Shown here: positions 1 to 7,606 of the stretch, one piece after another
Numbering within the stretch: position 1 is the stretch's first letter
Layout of the letters: the number at the start of each line of letters is the position of its first letter
NCBI GenBank assembly: GCA_031548365.1
Contig: JAVBRD010000013.1
Coordinates: 62,001 to 126,000, forward strand
Source: JAVBRD01 sp031548365
GTDB taxonomy: Bacteria > Bacillota > Clostridia > Christensenellales > UBA1750
Direction of reading: 5' to 3'
Length of the DNA stretch: 64,000 bases
Made by a program: the position numbers and the translations under genes
The notes under the pieces: generated by a model
The model's database searches: none
Told to the model about the DNA's origin: nothing
The model's input: the letters and a program-made list of their open reading frames with translations, nothing else

Positions 1-1
1 C

Positions 2-460
2 TCCGATGTCTTGCTATACTTCGTGTTTTACGAACTTCGCATGCTCGGCGGCGTTTTCTACGCGTTTGGCATCGCGGACGGCGTTCTACTCCGGGTGAGG
101 GCCGCGGTACTCGCAGCGCTCACGGTTGTCGCGCCATGGGGAATGTGCCAACTCGGCGCGTTTGCTAAACCGGGGCTCACGCCGCGCGAGTACGTGATCC
201 TTGTGCGCGCTTCCTTCATCGGCGGGGCGATGTTCACGTTCGGGGGGGTGGCGTTCGCGCTCTGGCTTGCGCCCGTGGTCTCTCGCTGGTGGTATGCCTC
301 ATCCGACGCAGCAAACGTGCGTATCGACGCAAGTGTCTTTCTTTCGATGTGGGAGACAGGCCTGCTACTGTGTGGGGCAGTGTCGGCATTGCCGGTCGCT
401 CTCGCGCTTTATTGTCGGCACAGACGCTCATCATGGATCGCAAAGGGGGAGTCTCGGTGA
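2..460 (+). CDS. Polytopic membrane protein of RiPP locus, 5' end cut by window edge
   Basis: The reading frame is open to the window edge, so the true start lies upstream; the first start-like codon inside is TTG at 11. About 150 residues are visible, with three to four hydrophobic segments (near residues 5-20, 30-50, 65-90 and 115-135) and a short basic C-terminus. No catalytic motif is visible and I do not recognise a family. Its stop overlaps the GTG start of the next gene (GTGA), so it is translationally coupled to the peptide-maturation genes that follow. It could be an export or immunity component of that system, but this is inference from position only. Confidence 0.7.
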   Translation, partial: SDVLLYFVFYELRMLGGVFYAFGIADGVLLRVRAAVLAALTVVAPWGMCQLGAFAKPGLTPREYVILVRASFIGGAMFTFGGVAFALWLAPVVSRWWYASSDAANVRIDASVFLSMWETGLLLCGAVSALPVALALYCRHRRSSWIAKGESR

Positions 461-840
461 CGCGACGCGAGTTTTTGAAGGGGGCCGCAGGTTTCGCGGT
501 CGTACTTGGCGGCGGCTGGAAGGCTTTGTCCGCGCTGGGTGACCATCTGACACCCACGCCCGCGACTGCTGTCGGGCCGCTACCGATCGAGGGTCTGGCC
601 ATAGTGGACACATTGGCAGGCGCGGATGTGACACTCAATGGCGAGTTGGTGTTCACCGTCAACGAAAGCGGGCGCAAGCTGCTTGCGCTTGCGGATGGCG
701 CGAGGACACTCGATCAGGTCATCGTGGAGGCGGGCTGCGCGGACGTGGCCGACAGCGCGGCGATGTTCTTCGTCACGCTGGGGCAAGCCGGATACATGCA
801 AAACAGGGTTGAGGTGCTGCTGTATGAAAACCGCGTGTGA
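457..840 (+). CDS. PqqD-like (RiPP recognition-type) protein with twin-arginine signal
   Basis: The 127-residue product starts at GTG 457, chosen because a GGGGGAG ribosome site lies about 6 bases upstream and the codon overlaps the previous stop. The N-terminus reads VTRREFLKGAAG followed by a hydrophobic stretch, a good match to the Tat signal consensus. Residues about 50-125 (NGELVFTVNESGRKLLALAD onwards) look like a PqqD fold: a beta hairpin with a GxxLxxLxDG-type helix and a two-helix C-terminal part. PqqD-like domains usually bind the leader peptide and hand it to a radical SAM maturase in the cytoplasm, and the maturase gene follows immediately. The Tat signal is odd for such a role. 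The PqqD assignment is by pattern and is not certain. Confidence 0.65.
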   Translation: MTRREFLKGAAGFAVVLGGGWKALSALGDHLTPTPATAVGPLPIEGLAIVDTLAGADVTLNGELVFTVNESGRKLLALADGARTLDQVIVEAGCADVADSAAMFFVTLGQAGYMQNRVEVLLYENRV

Positions 841-2164
841 GCATCCGATGGCAACAGAGCTGTTCTTGCTCAGGGACGAAACCGGGCCTATCCTGTATGC
901 CCCGCTCGCAAAAAAAATGGCGCGCGTCAATGAAGGCGCGGTGAGCGCGGTGGAAAGCTACATCGCCGGAGAGCTGCCGGACGGGGAACCGCGGGGCGTA
1001 ATTGACACGCTCAAAGGCCATGGTTTTTTCGCGGAATACCCATTGCCTATGCCGCAAAAAGTCTTTAAGCCCGTGCATGTCACGCTCTTTCCCACAGACG
1101 CCTGCAACCTGCGCTGTCGTTACTGCTATGCAAGCGCTGAGGGAGGAAAAAACAGGCTCACGATTGCGGCGGCCAAGGCGGCAGTGGACATCGTCAGCCA
1201 GAACGCAAAGGACCTCGGGCGCGACAATTTCCTCGTGGGCTTCCATGGCAACGGTGAGCCGTTCATGGCGTTTGATTTGATCAAGGATGTGTGCAAGCAC
1301 GCGAACGAGCGCGCGGAGGCGCTGGGCGTGAAGGCGACCATCAGCATGGCAACGAACGGGGCGCTTACCGAGGATAAGCTCGACTTCCTGCTTGCATGGG
1401 TGGACAACACCAACATTTCCTTTGATGGCTTGCCGGACTTGCAGGACAGCCAGAGGCCTTTTGCCGATGGAAAAGGTTCTTTTGATGCGGTCGACCGCAC
1501 GATATCCCGCCTCGACGCCGCGGGCGCAAGCTACGGTGTGCGTGCTACGCTCACGACCGAGGGGGTCGATCGGCTCCCTGAGATGGTGCGGTTTGTGGCT
1601 GAGCGGTATCCGCGCTGTTCGGTGTTTCATATCGAACCTGTGTGGGAGTGCGGGCGGTGCGTGACGACCGGAGAGAAGCGGCCCGCGTCTGAAGCATTCA
1701 TCAAACGGTATCTTGAAGCCATCGAGTATCTGAAGGACTCACAGCTCCGCCTCGTTTACTCGGGCGCGCGTCAGGACATCCTCTCATGCAGCTTTTGCAG
1801 TGTGTCGTACGGGTCCTTCACCATTACGCCCTCGGGCTACGTCACCGCTTGCTACGAGGTGTGCGAGCGCTCGGACGCGAGGAGCGGGCGGTATTTCTAC
1901 GGGCGATTTGATGAGGCGCTCCGGCAGTACGTCTTCGATCATGACAAAATGGAAGCGCTTTCCGGCCTTTCGGTGCATCACATGGATTATTGCAAAGACT
2001 GCTTCTGCAAGTGGCACTGCGCGGGTGACTGTCCCGCCAAGCTGCTCGGAGTGCGCGAGCCGGGCGAGCACGAAGGCAGCGACCGCTGCGAGATCAACCG
2101 CGTGCTGACGCTCAACCAGATCCAGCGCATGATGGATTACTCGGAGGTGGGAGAGCATGTATAA
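824..2164 (+). CDS. Radical SAM/SPASM peptide maturase
   Basis: 446 residues. ATG 824 is preferred because GAGGTG sits 7 bases upstream; ATG 848 in the same frame lacks a ribosome site. After a short N-terminal region of PqqD-like length, the radical SAM motif CNLRCRYC places the cluster cysteines at residues 94, 98 and 101. Next come a GNGEP segment and a C-terminal cysteine-rich SPASM/twitch region (CSFCSVSYGSF, CYEVC, CKDCFCKWHCAGDCP) expected to hold auxiliary Fe-S clusters. This layout is that of maturases forming thioether or other cross-links in Cys-rich peptides. The start overlaps the PqqD-like gene by 17 bases and the stop overlaps the precursor gene by 8, so the three are very likely made together. 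The chemistry on this precursor is unknown. Confidence 0.9.
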   Translation: MKTACEHPMATELFLLRDETGPILYAPLAKKMARVNEGAVSAVESYIAGELPDGEPRGVIDTLKGHGFFAEYPLPMPQKVFKPVHVTLFPTDACNLRCRYCYASAEGGKNRLTIAAAKAAVDIVSQNAKDLGRDNFLVGFHGNGEPFMAFDLIKDVCKHANERAEALGVKATISMATNGALTEDKLDFLLAWVDNTNISFDGLPDLQDSQRPFADGKGSFDAVDRTISRLDAAGASYGVRATLTTEGVDRLPEMVRFVAERYPRCSVFHIEPVWECGRCVTTGEKRPASEAFIKRYLEAIEYLKDSQLRLVYSGARQDILSCSFCSVSYGSFTITPSGYVTACYEVCERSDARSGRYFYGRFDEALRQYVFDHDKMEALSGLSVHHMDYCKDCFCKWHCAGDCPAKLLGVREPGEHEGSDRCEINRVLTLNQIQRMMDYSEVGEHV

Positions 2165-2516
2165 CGACCGTCTCGGAACACCCAAACCCGGCGCAATCGT
2201 TCCCAAGCCGGAAGTCAACATCGTCGTGGACGGCAACCGCGTGTACAAACCGGGCATGAAGACGTTTTTCATCGAGTCGGAGGAAAAAGGTGTGTCCATC
2301 GGCTCCGACGTGATCACGGGGACATACTGCACGTGCAACACCGTTTCGGTATGCACCTGCAACACCGTGTGCACTTGTCAGTCGGTGTGTTCGTGTGACG
2401 GCCACTGCTCGTGCAACAAGGTGTGCACATGCCAGTCGGTGTGCTCCTGCGTGTCGTTCTCGTCCGGCGGGGGCCGCCTGTGCACGGGGCCGTGCGCGTG
2501 CGTCCCTGTACACTGA
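2157..2516 (+). CDS. Cysteine-rich RiPP precursor peptide with CxC hexad repeats
   Basis: 119 residues starting at ATG 2157 with GGAGGTGGGAG just upstream. Residues 1-55 contain no cysteine and resemble a leader. From about residue 58 there is a dense run of C(T/S)C units separated by three or four residues, for example CTCNTVCTCQSVCSC, then DGHCSCNKVCTC. A Gly/Ser patch and the tail LCTGPCACVPVH follow. I count 17 cysteines, all in the C-terminal half. DNA repeats underlie this: CAGTCGGTGTG occurs twice, once in each QSVC unit. Its position directly after a SPASM radical SAM gene makes it the probable substrate. It resembles the Clo7bot/CcpM class of Clostridial Cys-rich peptides in concept, but the CxC-hexad core is longer and more regular than I can match to a named family. 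Confidence 0.85.
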   Translation: MYNDRLGTPKPGAIVPKPEVNIVVDGNRVYKPGMKTFFIESEEKGVSIGSDVITGTYCTCNTVSVCTCNTVCTCQSVCSCDGHCSCNKVCTCQSVCSCVSFSSGGGRLCTGPCACVPVH

Positions 2517-2534
2517 GATATGCGAGGTGTTTGC

Positions 2535-3383
2535 GTGAAGATCACGAGGTTTGCCGTTCTGCTGCTGGCGCTGGCGGTTTTATTGAGCGCATGCTCCGAA
2601 CTGCCCGAGAGCGTGGTAAGCATATTCGCGACGCCCACGCCTGTGCCAACGCCCATTCCGACCCCATCGCCAACGCCAACACCCAAACCTACGCCGAAAC
2701 CCACGCCCACGCCCACACCTACGCCCACGCCTGTCCCGCCAGAAACGACGTTCGCGCCCAAGGCTGTCAGCGACGATAAAATTGTTGCGACAACGCGCGC
2801 GTGGGCCAAAGACGAGGCCAAGGAGCTCAAACCCAAGCTCAAGGAAAGCGACTGGGAAAAGACGAACAGCGCGTTTACAAAGGGCAACACATCATACAAG
2901 AACGGCAAGTATGAGGACGCGGTTAAGAGCTACGAGACGGTGCTCAAGACAAACCCCGTGCACCAAGGCGCGCTGAACAACTGTGGTCTGGCGTACCTCC
3001 AGCTTGGGCGCAGCCAGGACGCGCTTAAAAACTTTCTGCTGCTGGAGGAGTTGTATCCCAAGCTCTATCAAGTGCAGCTCAACTCACTCGTCGCCATGCA
3101 CGCTCTGGGCCTGACCGATACGGCAGAGGCAACGAAGAAATTTCTAAAGAGCGTCGACAAAAAATCGGATCTCTATGACGACTGGCGTTACAACGAAATA
3201 TACGCTCAAATGGAGGGCGAAAAGCCCAAGACATCCAAGAAGACCACGGAGGCTGACTGGTTTGACACCATGAAGAAAGACTTGGAAGCCATCGCCAAGG
3301 AAAGGCCAGACGACAAGGATGTCTCCCAACTCATCGCATACCTCGACGTTCTGCGTGAATGCCGCGAGATTCCGATCGAATGA
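2535..3383 (+). CDS. Lipoprotein with Thr/Pro linker and TPR repeats
   Basis: 282 residues from GTG 2535, preceded by GCGAGGTG; an upstream in-frame ATG at 2520 would add five residues ahead of an otherwise classic signal. The N-terminus KITRFAVLLLALAVLLSAC is a lipoprotein signal with lipobox LSAC. A long TPTPxP linker (about residues 33-75) would span the wall. From about residue 100 there are helical TPR motifs (SYKNGKYEDAVKSYETVLKT; ALNNCGLAYLQLGRSQDALK). TPR domains bind proteins or peptides, so the mature product could dock exported peptide or an enzyme at the cell surface. That role is inferred from its place between the precursor and the second radical SAM gene. Its stop overlaps the next start (ATGA). 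Confidence 0.85.
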   Translation: MKITRFAVLLLALAVLLSACSELPESVVSIFATPTPVPTPIPTPSPTPTPKPTPKPTPTPTPTPTPVPPETTFAPKAVSDDKIVATTRAWAKDEAKELKPKLKESDWEKTNSAFTKGNTSYKNGKYEDAVKSYETVLKTNPVHQGALNNCGLAYLQLGRSQDALKNFLLLEELYPKLYQVQLNSLVAMHALGLTDTAEATKKFLKSVDKKSDLYDDWRYNEIYAQMEGEKPKTSKKTTEADWFDTMKKDLEAIAKERPDDKDVSQLIAYLDVLRECREIPIE

Positions 3384-4795
3384 AAGTCGCGCTGATACGC
3401 CCGCGCGTCAAGGGTGGAGATCCGGAGTTCTACGAGCCGCTCGCGATGTTTTCCTTGTCAGCAGCGCTCAAAAACGCAGGGCACGAGCCTCGTGTCTTTG
3501 ACAGAAGGCTTTTTGATTTACTCGGGCGAGACTTTTTCGCTGAGTTGTCGTCTTTCGGTGCGGATTCGCTCGCGTTCGGGCTGATGACGTCGGACGACGC
3601 GCCCGATGCGCTCAGGATTCTGCAAACAGCGCGCGACCAGTCGCCGCATATCCCCGTCATCATCGGCGGTCTGTTTCCCACGACAGATCCGGAGAGGGCG
3701 CGTGCTCTCTTTCCCTCAGGGACGGTGGTGGTGCGCGGCGAAGGCGAGCGCGCCATCGTGGCGCTCGCGGAAGGCGGGGACATCGGTGCGCTGCGCGCGC
3801 AGTCCCCCGGGGAGTGGCCGGTCCCTGACCATCAGGACCTACGCGAGTACCTCGGCTTTGGTTGCCCCATTGGCATGCGTTCCGCGCGTGGATGCGACGG
3901 CGTGTGCGCGTTCTGCGCAACGCCTAATTTGCCGGAGCCGTACTGCCGCTGGGAATCGCGTCCGATTCATGCCGTTGCGGACGAGATGGCCGTGCTCGCT
4001 GCACGCGCTGAGGCGATCGCGTTCCCGCCTGTATTTAACTTTGTGGAGGATGACTTTGGCCCGCTCGAGCGCGTGGAAATGCTCGGGTACGAGCTTTTGC
4101 GGCGTGGCGTACGCGCGGCGTTCTCTCTGCAGCTCAGAGGTACTTCGCTTTGCGGCGCATCATCGCTTCCGGAACGGGCGGCAGCGCTCAAGCGTGCGGG
4201 ATTATGCCGCGTGTTTCTGGGCATAGAGAGCGTGGACGCGGAGTCGCTGCGCGCATGGCGCAAGCCCATGGATCCGGACGCGGTGTTTTCTGCGGTTGAA
4301 ACGCTGAGGAGCGCGGGCATCGCGGTGCACACGGGCTACATCCTGTGGCATCCGCGCAGTTCTGTGGAAGGCGCGAAGCGCGAGATGCGCAGGCTTCACG
4401 CGCACGGCTGTTTCAGCCCAAAGGCCGCGCTATCCCGGCTTGTTGCGTTTCCGGGATGCGATATCCACAGGGAAAAACCGCGTGAGGGTGTGTATTGGCC
4501 CGATCTTTCACCGGAGTGCGAGGCGTACTTCGCGCTCTTAAGCGATGTGCTCGCGCCGCTGTTCGCCGAGTGGGTCAAGGGGGCGACCGCGCTCCCGCGC
4601 CTGTGCTGCCTGCGCCACTTTGATCCAGCGGATGAGCGTTCTGCGCGTGTGGACGAGCTTCTCGCGGGAATCAACGATTTTTCGCTGGGCATCGCGCTCA
4701 ACCCTGAGAACCGCTCATCGGCAGAAGTTGAGGCGTACGCCTTGCGTGTTGGGAGGGAGCTTGATGCATTTTGCGGTTCCGGTCTGCGCAGCTGA
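3380..4795 (+). CDS. B12-binding-domain-type radical SAM protein
   Basis: 471 residues from ATG 3380 (ATGA overlap with the lipoprotein stop). The first roughly 150 residues have the Rossmann-like layout of cobalamin-binding domains (MKVALIRPR, then a beta strand ending IPVIIGGLFPTTDPE, then VVVRGEGE). I see no DxHxxG base-off histidine motif. The radical SAM motif is CDGVCAFC near residue 175, followed by an HTGYILWHP strand late in the barrel. Proteins of this architecture include methyltransferases and C-C bond-forming enzymes in natural-product pathways. In this locus it is the second candidate tailoring enzyme for the Cys-rich peptide. The U32 gene starts inside its 3' end (32-base overlap), pointing to tight coupling. 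Confidence 0.88.
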   Translation: MKVALIRPRVKGGDPEFYEPLAMFSLSAALKNAGHEPRVFDRRLFDLLGRDFFAELSSFGADSLAFGLMTSDDAPDALRILQTARDQSPHIPVIIGGLFPTTDPERARALFPSGTVVVRGEGERAIVALAEGGDIGALRAQSPGEWPVPDHQDLREYLGFGCPIGMRSARGCDGVCAFCATPNLPEPYCRWESRPIHAVADEMAVLAARAEAIAFPPVFNFVEDDFGPLERVEMLGYELLRRGVRAAFSLQLRGTSLCGASSLPERAAALKRAGLCRVFLGIESVDAESLRAWRKPMDPDAVFSAVETLRSAGIAVHTGYILWHPRSSVEGAKREMRRLHAHGCFSPKAALSRLVAFPGCDIHREKPREGVYWPDLSPECEAYFALLSDVLAPLFAEWVKGATALPRLCCLRHFDPADERSARVDELLAGINDFSLGIALNPENRSSAEVEAYALRVGRELDAFCGSGLRS

Positions 4796-5660
4796 CGAGG
4801 TCGCCCATCTTGTGCGCTCGGGCGCGGGCGAGATGTACGCCGGTGTGCTGGACGAATCGTGGGCCGCGAGTTACGGCGCGCACGACAGCGTGAGCCGCAG
4901 GCAGGGGAGGGCCAACCACTCTTCGCTTTCAGCGCTCGCTGAGACGGTGAGCGAGGCGCGCGCGCATCGCCGCGATGTGTACCTCACCCTCAACGCACGC
5001 TACACCGAACGGCAATACCAGGAGGTGCTCTCGCTTGCGGAGGCTTTTGAAGCGATGGGGGGAGCCGGGCTTCAGATCGCCGAATTGGGTGTTATCCACG
5101 AGTTGTATAAGCGGAAAACGACGCTCAAACTTTCACTCTCCCTGCTCGCCGTCGCGATGAACAAGCCGACGCTCGCGTTTTACCGCGATATGGGTGTCTC
5201 ACGAGTTGTGCTCCCGCGATGTCTCACCGCAGAGCAAATGGGGGAGGCGCTTGACGGGAGCGATATGGATGCGGAGGCGATGGTCATGCTCGACCAATGC
5301 CGCTTCATCGACGGTTTTTGCCGTTTCTATCACGGCGTGGGTTACGCGGACGCGCCGGAGAACGCCGAATGCGCTCAGGGCATCAGCTCGTTTGATACCA
5401 CGTTCCGCGAGCACGCGTGCGCGCGCCTGCCAGGAGGCGTCAGGAACCGCGCTGCATGCGCCGCGTGCGCGTTGCCCGCGCTTGCGCGCGCGGGCGTGAC
5501 CGTCGGAAAGATTGGTGGGCGTGGCCTGCCGCTCACCGACAGGTTAAATGCACTCGACTTTTTACGTCGCGCGTCTGCGCTTACGCGCGACGAGGCGCGC
5601 GAGGCGTTGTACCAGGCGCGATACGGAGGCGTGTGCCGATGCTACTACGAGGCGAGGTGA
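4764..5660 (+). CDS. U32-family protein with putative Fe-S cysteines
   Basis: 298 residues from ATG 4764, with GGGAGGGAG upstream, overlapping the previous gene by 32 bases. Hallmarks of the U32 family are visible: an N-terminal TIM-barrel-like start with AGEMYAGV, the DGFCRFYHG segment, and VGKIGGRGLP, which corresponds to the family's K-I-x-GR motif. Cysteines in HACAR, AACAAC and the terminal CRC are placed like the Fe-S ligands of UbiU/RlhA-type proteins. U32 proteins are now known mainly as Fe-S enzymes of oxygen-independent hydroxylation of quinones and RNA rather than as peptidases. The peptide-tailoring context is unusual. Either a protease of the leader peptide or a hydroxylase is possible; the cysteines favour the latter. 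Confidence 0.8.
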   Translation: MHFAVPVCAADEVAHLVRSGAGEMYAGVLDESWAASYGAHDSVSRRQGRANHSSLSALAETVSEARAHRRDVYLTLNARYTERQYQEVLSLAEAFEAMGGAGLQIAELGVIHELYKRKTTLKLSLSLLAVAMNKPTLAFYRDMGVSRVVLPRCLTAEQMGEALDGSDMDAEAMVMLDQCRFIDGFCRFYHGVGYADAPENAECAQGISSFDTTFREHACARLPGGVRNRAACAACALPALARAGVTVGKIGGRGLPLTDRLNALDFLRRASALTRDEAREALYQARYGGVCRCYYEAR

Positions 5661-5664
5661 CACC

Positions 5665-6441
5665 GTGGAATCCCTGACACTCATGCCAAACGGCGGCGTG
5701 CCCGTCAATGGAGAGCGCCGCGCGTACATCGGTGACATCGCGTGCCCGCGCTGGCTTGATACGTTTGACACCTCCGCGGTGGCGCGCTTGTTGCGCGAGC
5801 GGGCAGTCACGCTCGTCCTCCCGCCGCTCACTCAAGGCTGGCTTGCGCGGTTCGAAGGGTTGCTTAAGCGGTTGCCTGAGGAGCTGCTCACAAGGCTTGA
5901 AGTTTCGGCAAACGACATCGGCACTCTTGCCATGGCCGCATCCTGCGGCGCGACTCCCGTTGTCGGCTGCTGGCTGGTGCGGCAGGACACCGATCCGGAT
6001 ATCGCCTCTTTTTTTGACGCTCACGCTCACCCCCCGCGACGTGTCATACTCGGCAACGGAGCTCCCGCTCTCCTGTCGCACGCCCCTCCGCCGGATACGC
6101 TCGCCGTGCATTGGCAAACGCCCTCGCTTTTCGCGCCGCAGGCGTTGGCCGCGCTGTCCTCGGCCTTTGGCTGTCATGCGCCTCGCGTTGAGGCGCACAT
6201 CCCGCTTCATGGCCTTACGCAAGTCGCTCCAGGGTGCCGTGTCAGCGCGTATGTCGGCATTGTGCCTGTCGCGCTGTGCGCGTGTCGTGGCTGCGCCGAT
6301 TGTCCCCAAGAGACCGTCCCCCTCGGCTATTCCCGCTCGGGAGCCGCACTTTATCGCCGCAGAAACCTTGTGTTTTATTCACACCCTGATGGATCGGCGC
6401 ATGTCCCGCAGTACGTTGACCGAGTAATCAATCTCCAATAA
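5665..6441 (+). CDS. Probable second U32-like subunit
   Basis: 258 residues from GTG 5665 with GAGGTG 6 bases upstream; ATG 5683 is an alternative. It begins 4 bases after the U32 gene. The segment EVSANDIGTLAMA followed by VVGCWLVRQDTDPDI resembles the region of UbiV/YhbV-type U32 proteins where a conserved ND and a G-x-x-L strand occur. A CACRGCADC cluster near residue 212 could bind metal. I do not see the K-I-x-GR motif, so this may be the non-catalytic or degenerate half of a heterodimer, as in the UbiU-UbiV pair. It is the last gene of the locus and runs into a terminator. The family call is inference; the CDS itself is well supported. Confidence 0.65.
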   Translation: MESLTLMPNGGVPVNGERRAYIGDIACPRWLDTFDTSAVARLLRERAVTLVLPPLTQGWLARFEGLLKRLPEELLTRLEVSANDIGTLAMAASCGATPVVGCWLVRQDTDPDIASFFDAHAHPPRRVILGNGAPALLSHAPPPDTLAVHWQTPSLFAPQALAALSSAFGCHAPRVEAHIPLHGLTQVAPGCRVSAYVGIVPVALCACRGCADCPQETVPLGYSRSGAALYRRRNLVFYSHPDGSAHVPQYVDRVINLQ

Positions 6442-6442
6442 T

Positions 6443-6478
6443 AAAAAAGGCGCATGCCCTTCGGCAAGCGTCTTTTTT
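6443..6478. terminator. Bidirectional intrinsic terminator
   Basis: A 16-base stem with one mismatch and one G-T wobble, loop CTTC, A-rich on the left and T-rich on the right. It sits between convergent genes, the RiPP locus and potD, and should serve both strands. Confidence 0.85.
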
Positions 6479-6514
6479 GTCCTATTCGAAACGCAAGCGG
6501 GAACATCCCGCGTC

Positions 6515-7564
6515 TTACTTTGCCGTCTTGACCTCGGTCCACAGGCTTTCGTAGACGGGAAGCATATCCTTGACGTCGTGGAAGAACTCGCAGCGCGCAA
6601 TGTCTTCGGGCGGTGGATTGAACACCGGATCGTCCGCATACTCCGAGCCGAGGATCTCAAGTGCCGCCTCATTTGGTGTGGAATACCCAATGTATTCGCT
6701 GTTGCGCGCGGCGATTTCGGGACTGAGCAGGTAGTTGATGAACTGATAGGCCGCGTCGATGTTCTTGGAACCTTTGGGTATGCAGATGGCATCGGCCCAG
6801 ATGTTGGAACCCTCCTTGGGCAAACAGTAGCGAAGCTTGTCGTTCTTGGCCATTGTGGTGAGCGCGTCACCCGACCAGACAAGGCCCATCGCGCACTCAT
6901 TGTTCTCAAGCTTGTCCTTGATTTCGTCCACACCGTACGCCAAGAGCACACCGCTCCGTTTTTGCTCGATCAGCTTATCGCGCGCGGCCTCAAGCTGGGA
7001 CCGGTCGGTGGTGTTGAAGGAATGGCCAAGGTACTTGAGCGTCACGCCCATGCTGTCGCGGATGGAGTCCATCATGTAGACGTCGCGCTGGTACTTGGTG
7101 TCCCAGAGCGCACCCCACGAGTCAATTTCACCGCCGGTTTTTTCGATGTTGTAAAGGATGCCCACAGTTCCCCACATGTAGGGGACTGAGTGCGCGTTGC
7201 CCAAATCGTACTGCGGGCTCTGCAGCCAATCCATCAGGTTAGACATTTCAGGCAGCTTGCTGTGGTCGAGCTTTTCGAGGCGGTTTTCCGAAATCAAGCG
7301 CTCGATCATGTAGTCGCTTGGAAAAATGACGTCGTAGTTGCCTCCGCCGCGCGTAAGCTTGATGTACATATCCTCGTTGGTCGTGAAACGCACGTCGTTG
7401 ACCTTGATGCCTGTTTCCTTGGTGAAATCCTCAATGACGGAAGGATCAATGTAATCCTCCCAGTTGTACACCTTGAGCGTCGTTCCGCCGCTTGAACAGC
7501 CGGTCAGGCATGACGCGAGGGCCATCAGAAAGACGAGGGTGAGAACAAATACGGTTTTTTTCAT
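6515..7564 (-). CDS. potD: Spermidine/putrescine-binding lipoprotein PotD
   Basis: 349 residues. The N-terminus MKKTVFVLTLVFLMALASCLTGC is a lipoprotein signal (quoted in part; lipobox LTGC), so the protein is anchored outside the membrane and delivers polyamine to PotABC. The mature start TLKVYNWEDYIDPSVIEDF is the standard PotD/PotF opening, where the tryptophan and aspartate line the diamine site. Later KTGGEIDSWGALWD and the C-terminal PPPEDIARCEFFHD also match the family. Length is normal. It is the last gene of the regulator-potABCD operon, 43 bases beyond potC, and ends at the shared terminator. Confidence 0.95.
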   Translation of the reverse strand: MKKTVFVLTLVFLMALASCLTGCSSGGTTLKVYNWEDYIDPSVIEDFTKETGIKVNDVRFTTNEDMYIKLTRGGGNYDVIFPSDYMIERLISENRLEKLDHSKLPEMSNLMDWLQSPQYDLGNAHSVPYMWGTVGILYNIEKTGGEIDSWGALWDTKYQRDVYMMDSIRDSMGVTLKYLGHSFNTTDRSQLEAARDKLIEQKRSGVLLAYGVDEIKDKLENNECAMGLVWSGDALTTMAKNDKLRYCLPKEGSNIWADAICIPKGSKNIDAAYQFINYLLSPEIAARNSEYIGYSTPNEAALEILGSEYADDPVFNPPPEDIARCEFFHDVKDMLPVYESLWTEVKTAK

Positions 7565-7606
7565 GGCGATACCTCCGGTGGTTATGTTCGTGAAATGTCC
7601 TTGCGG

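Noticed and set aside
773..1630. Minus-strand open frame of 285 codons
   Set aside because: Antisense to the radical SAM maturase; no ribosome site or motif.
2625..2745. Tandem CCNACNCC-like DNA repeats resembling a minisatellite
   Set aside because: They encode the Thr/Pro linker of the lipoprotein; the periodicity follows from the protein sequence.
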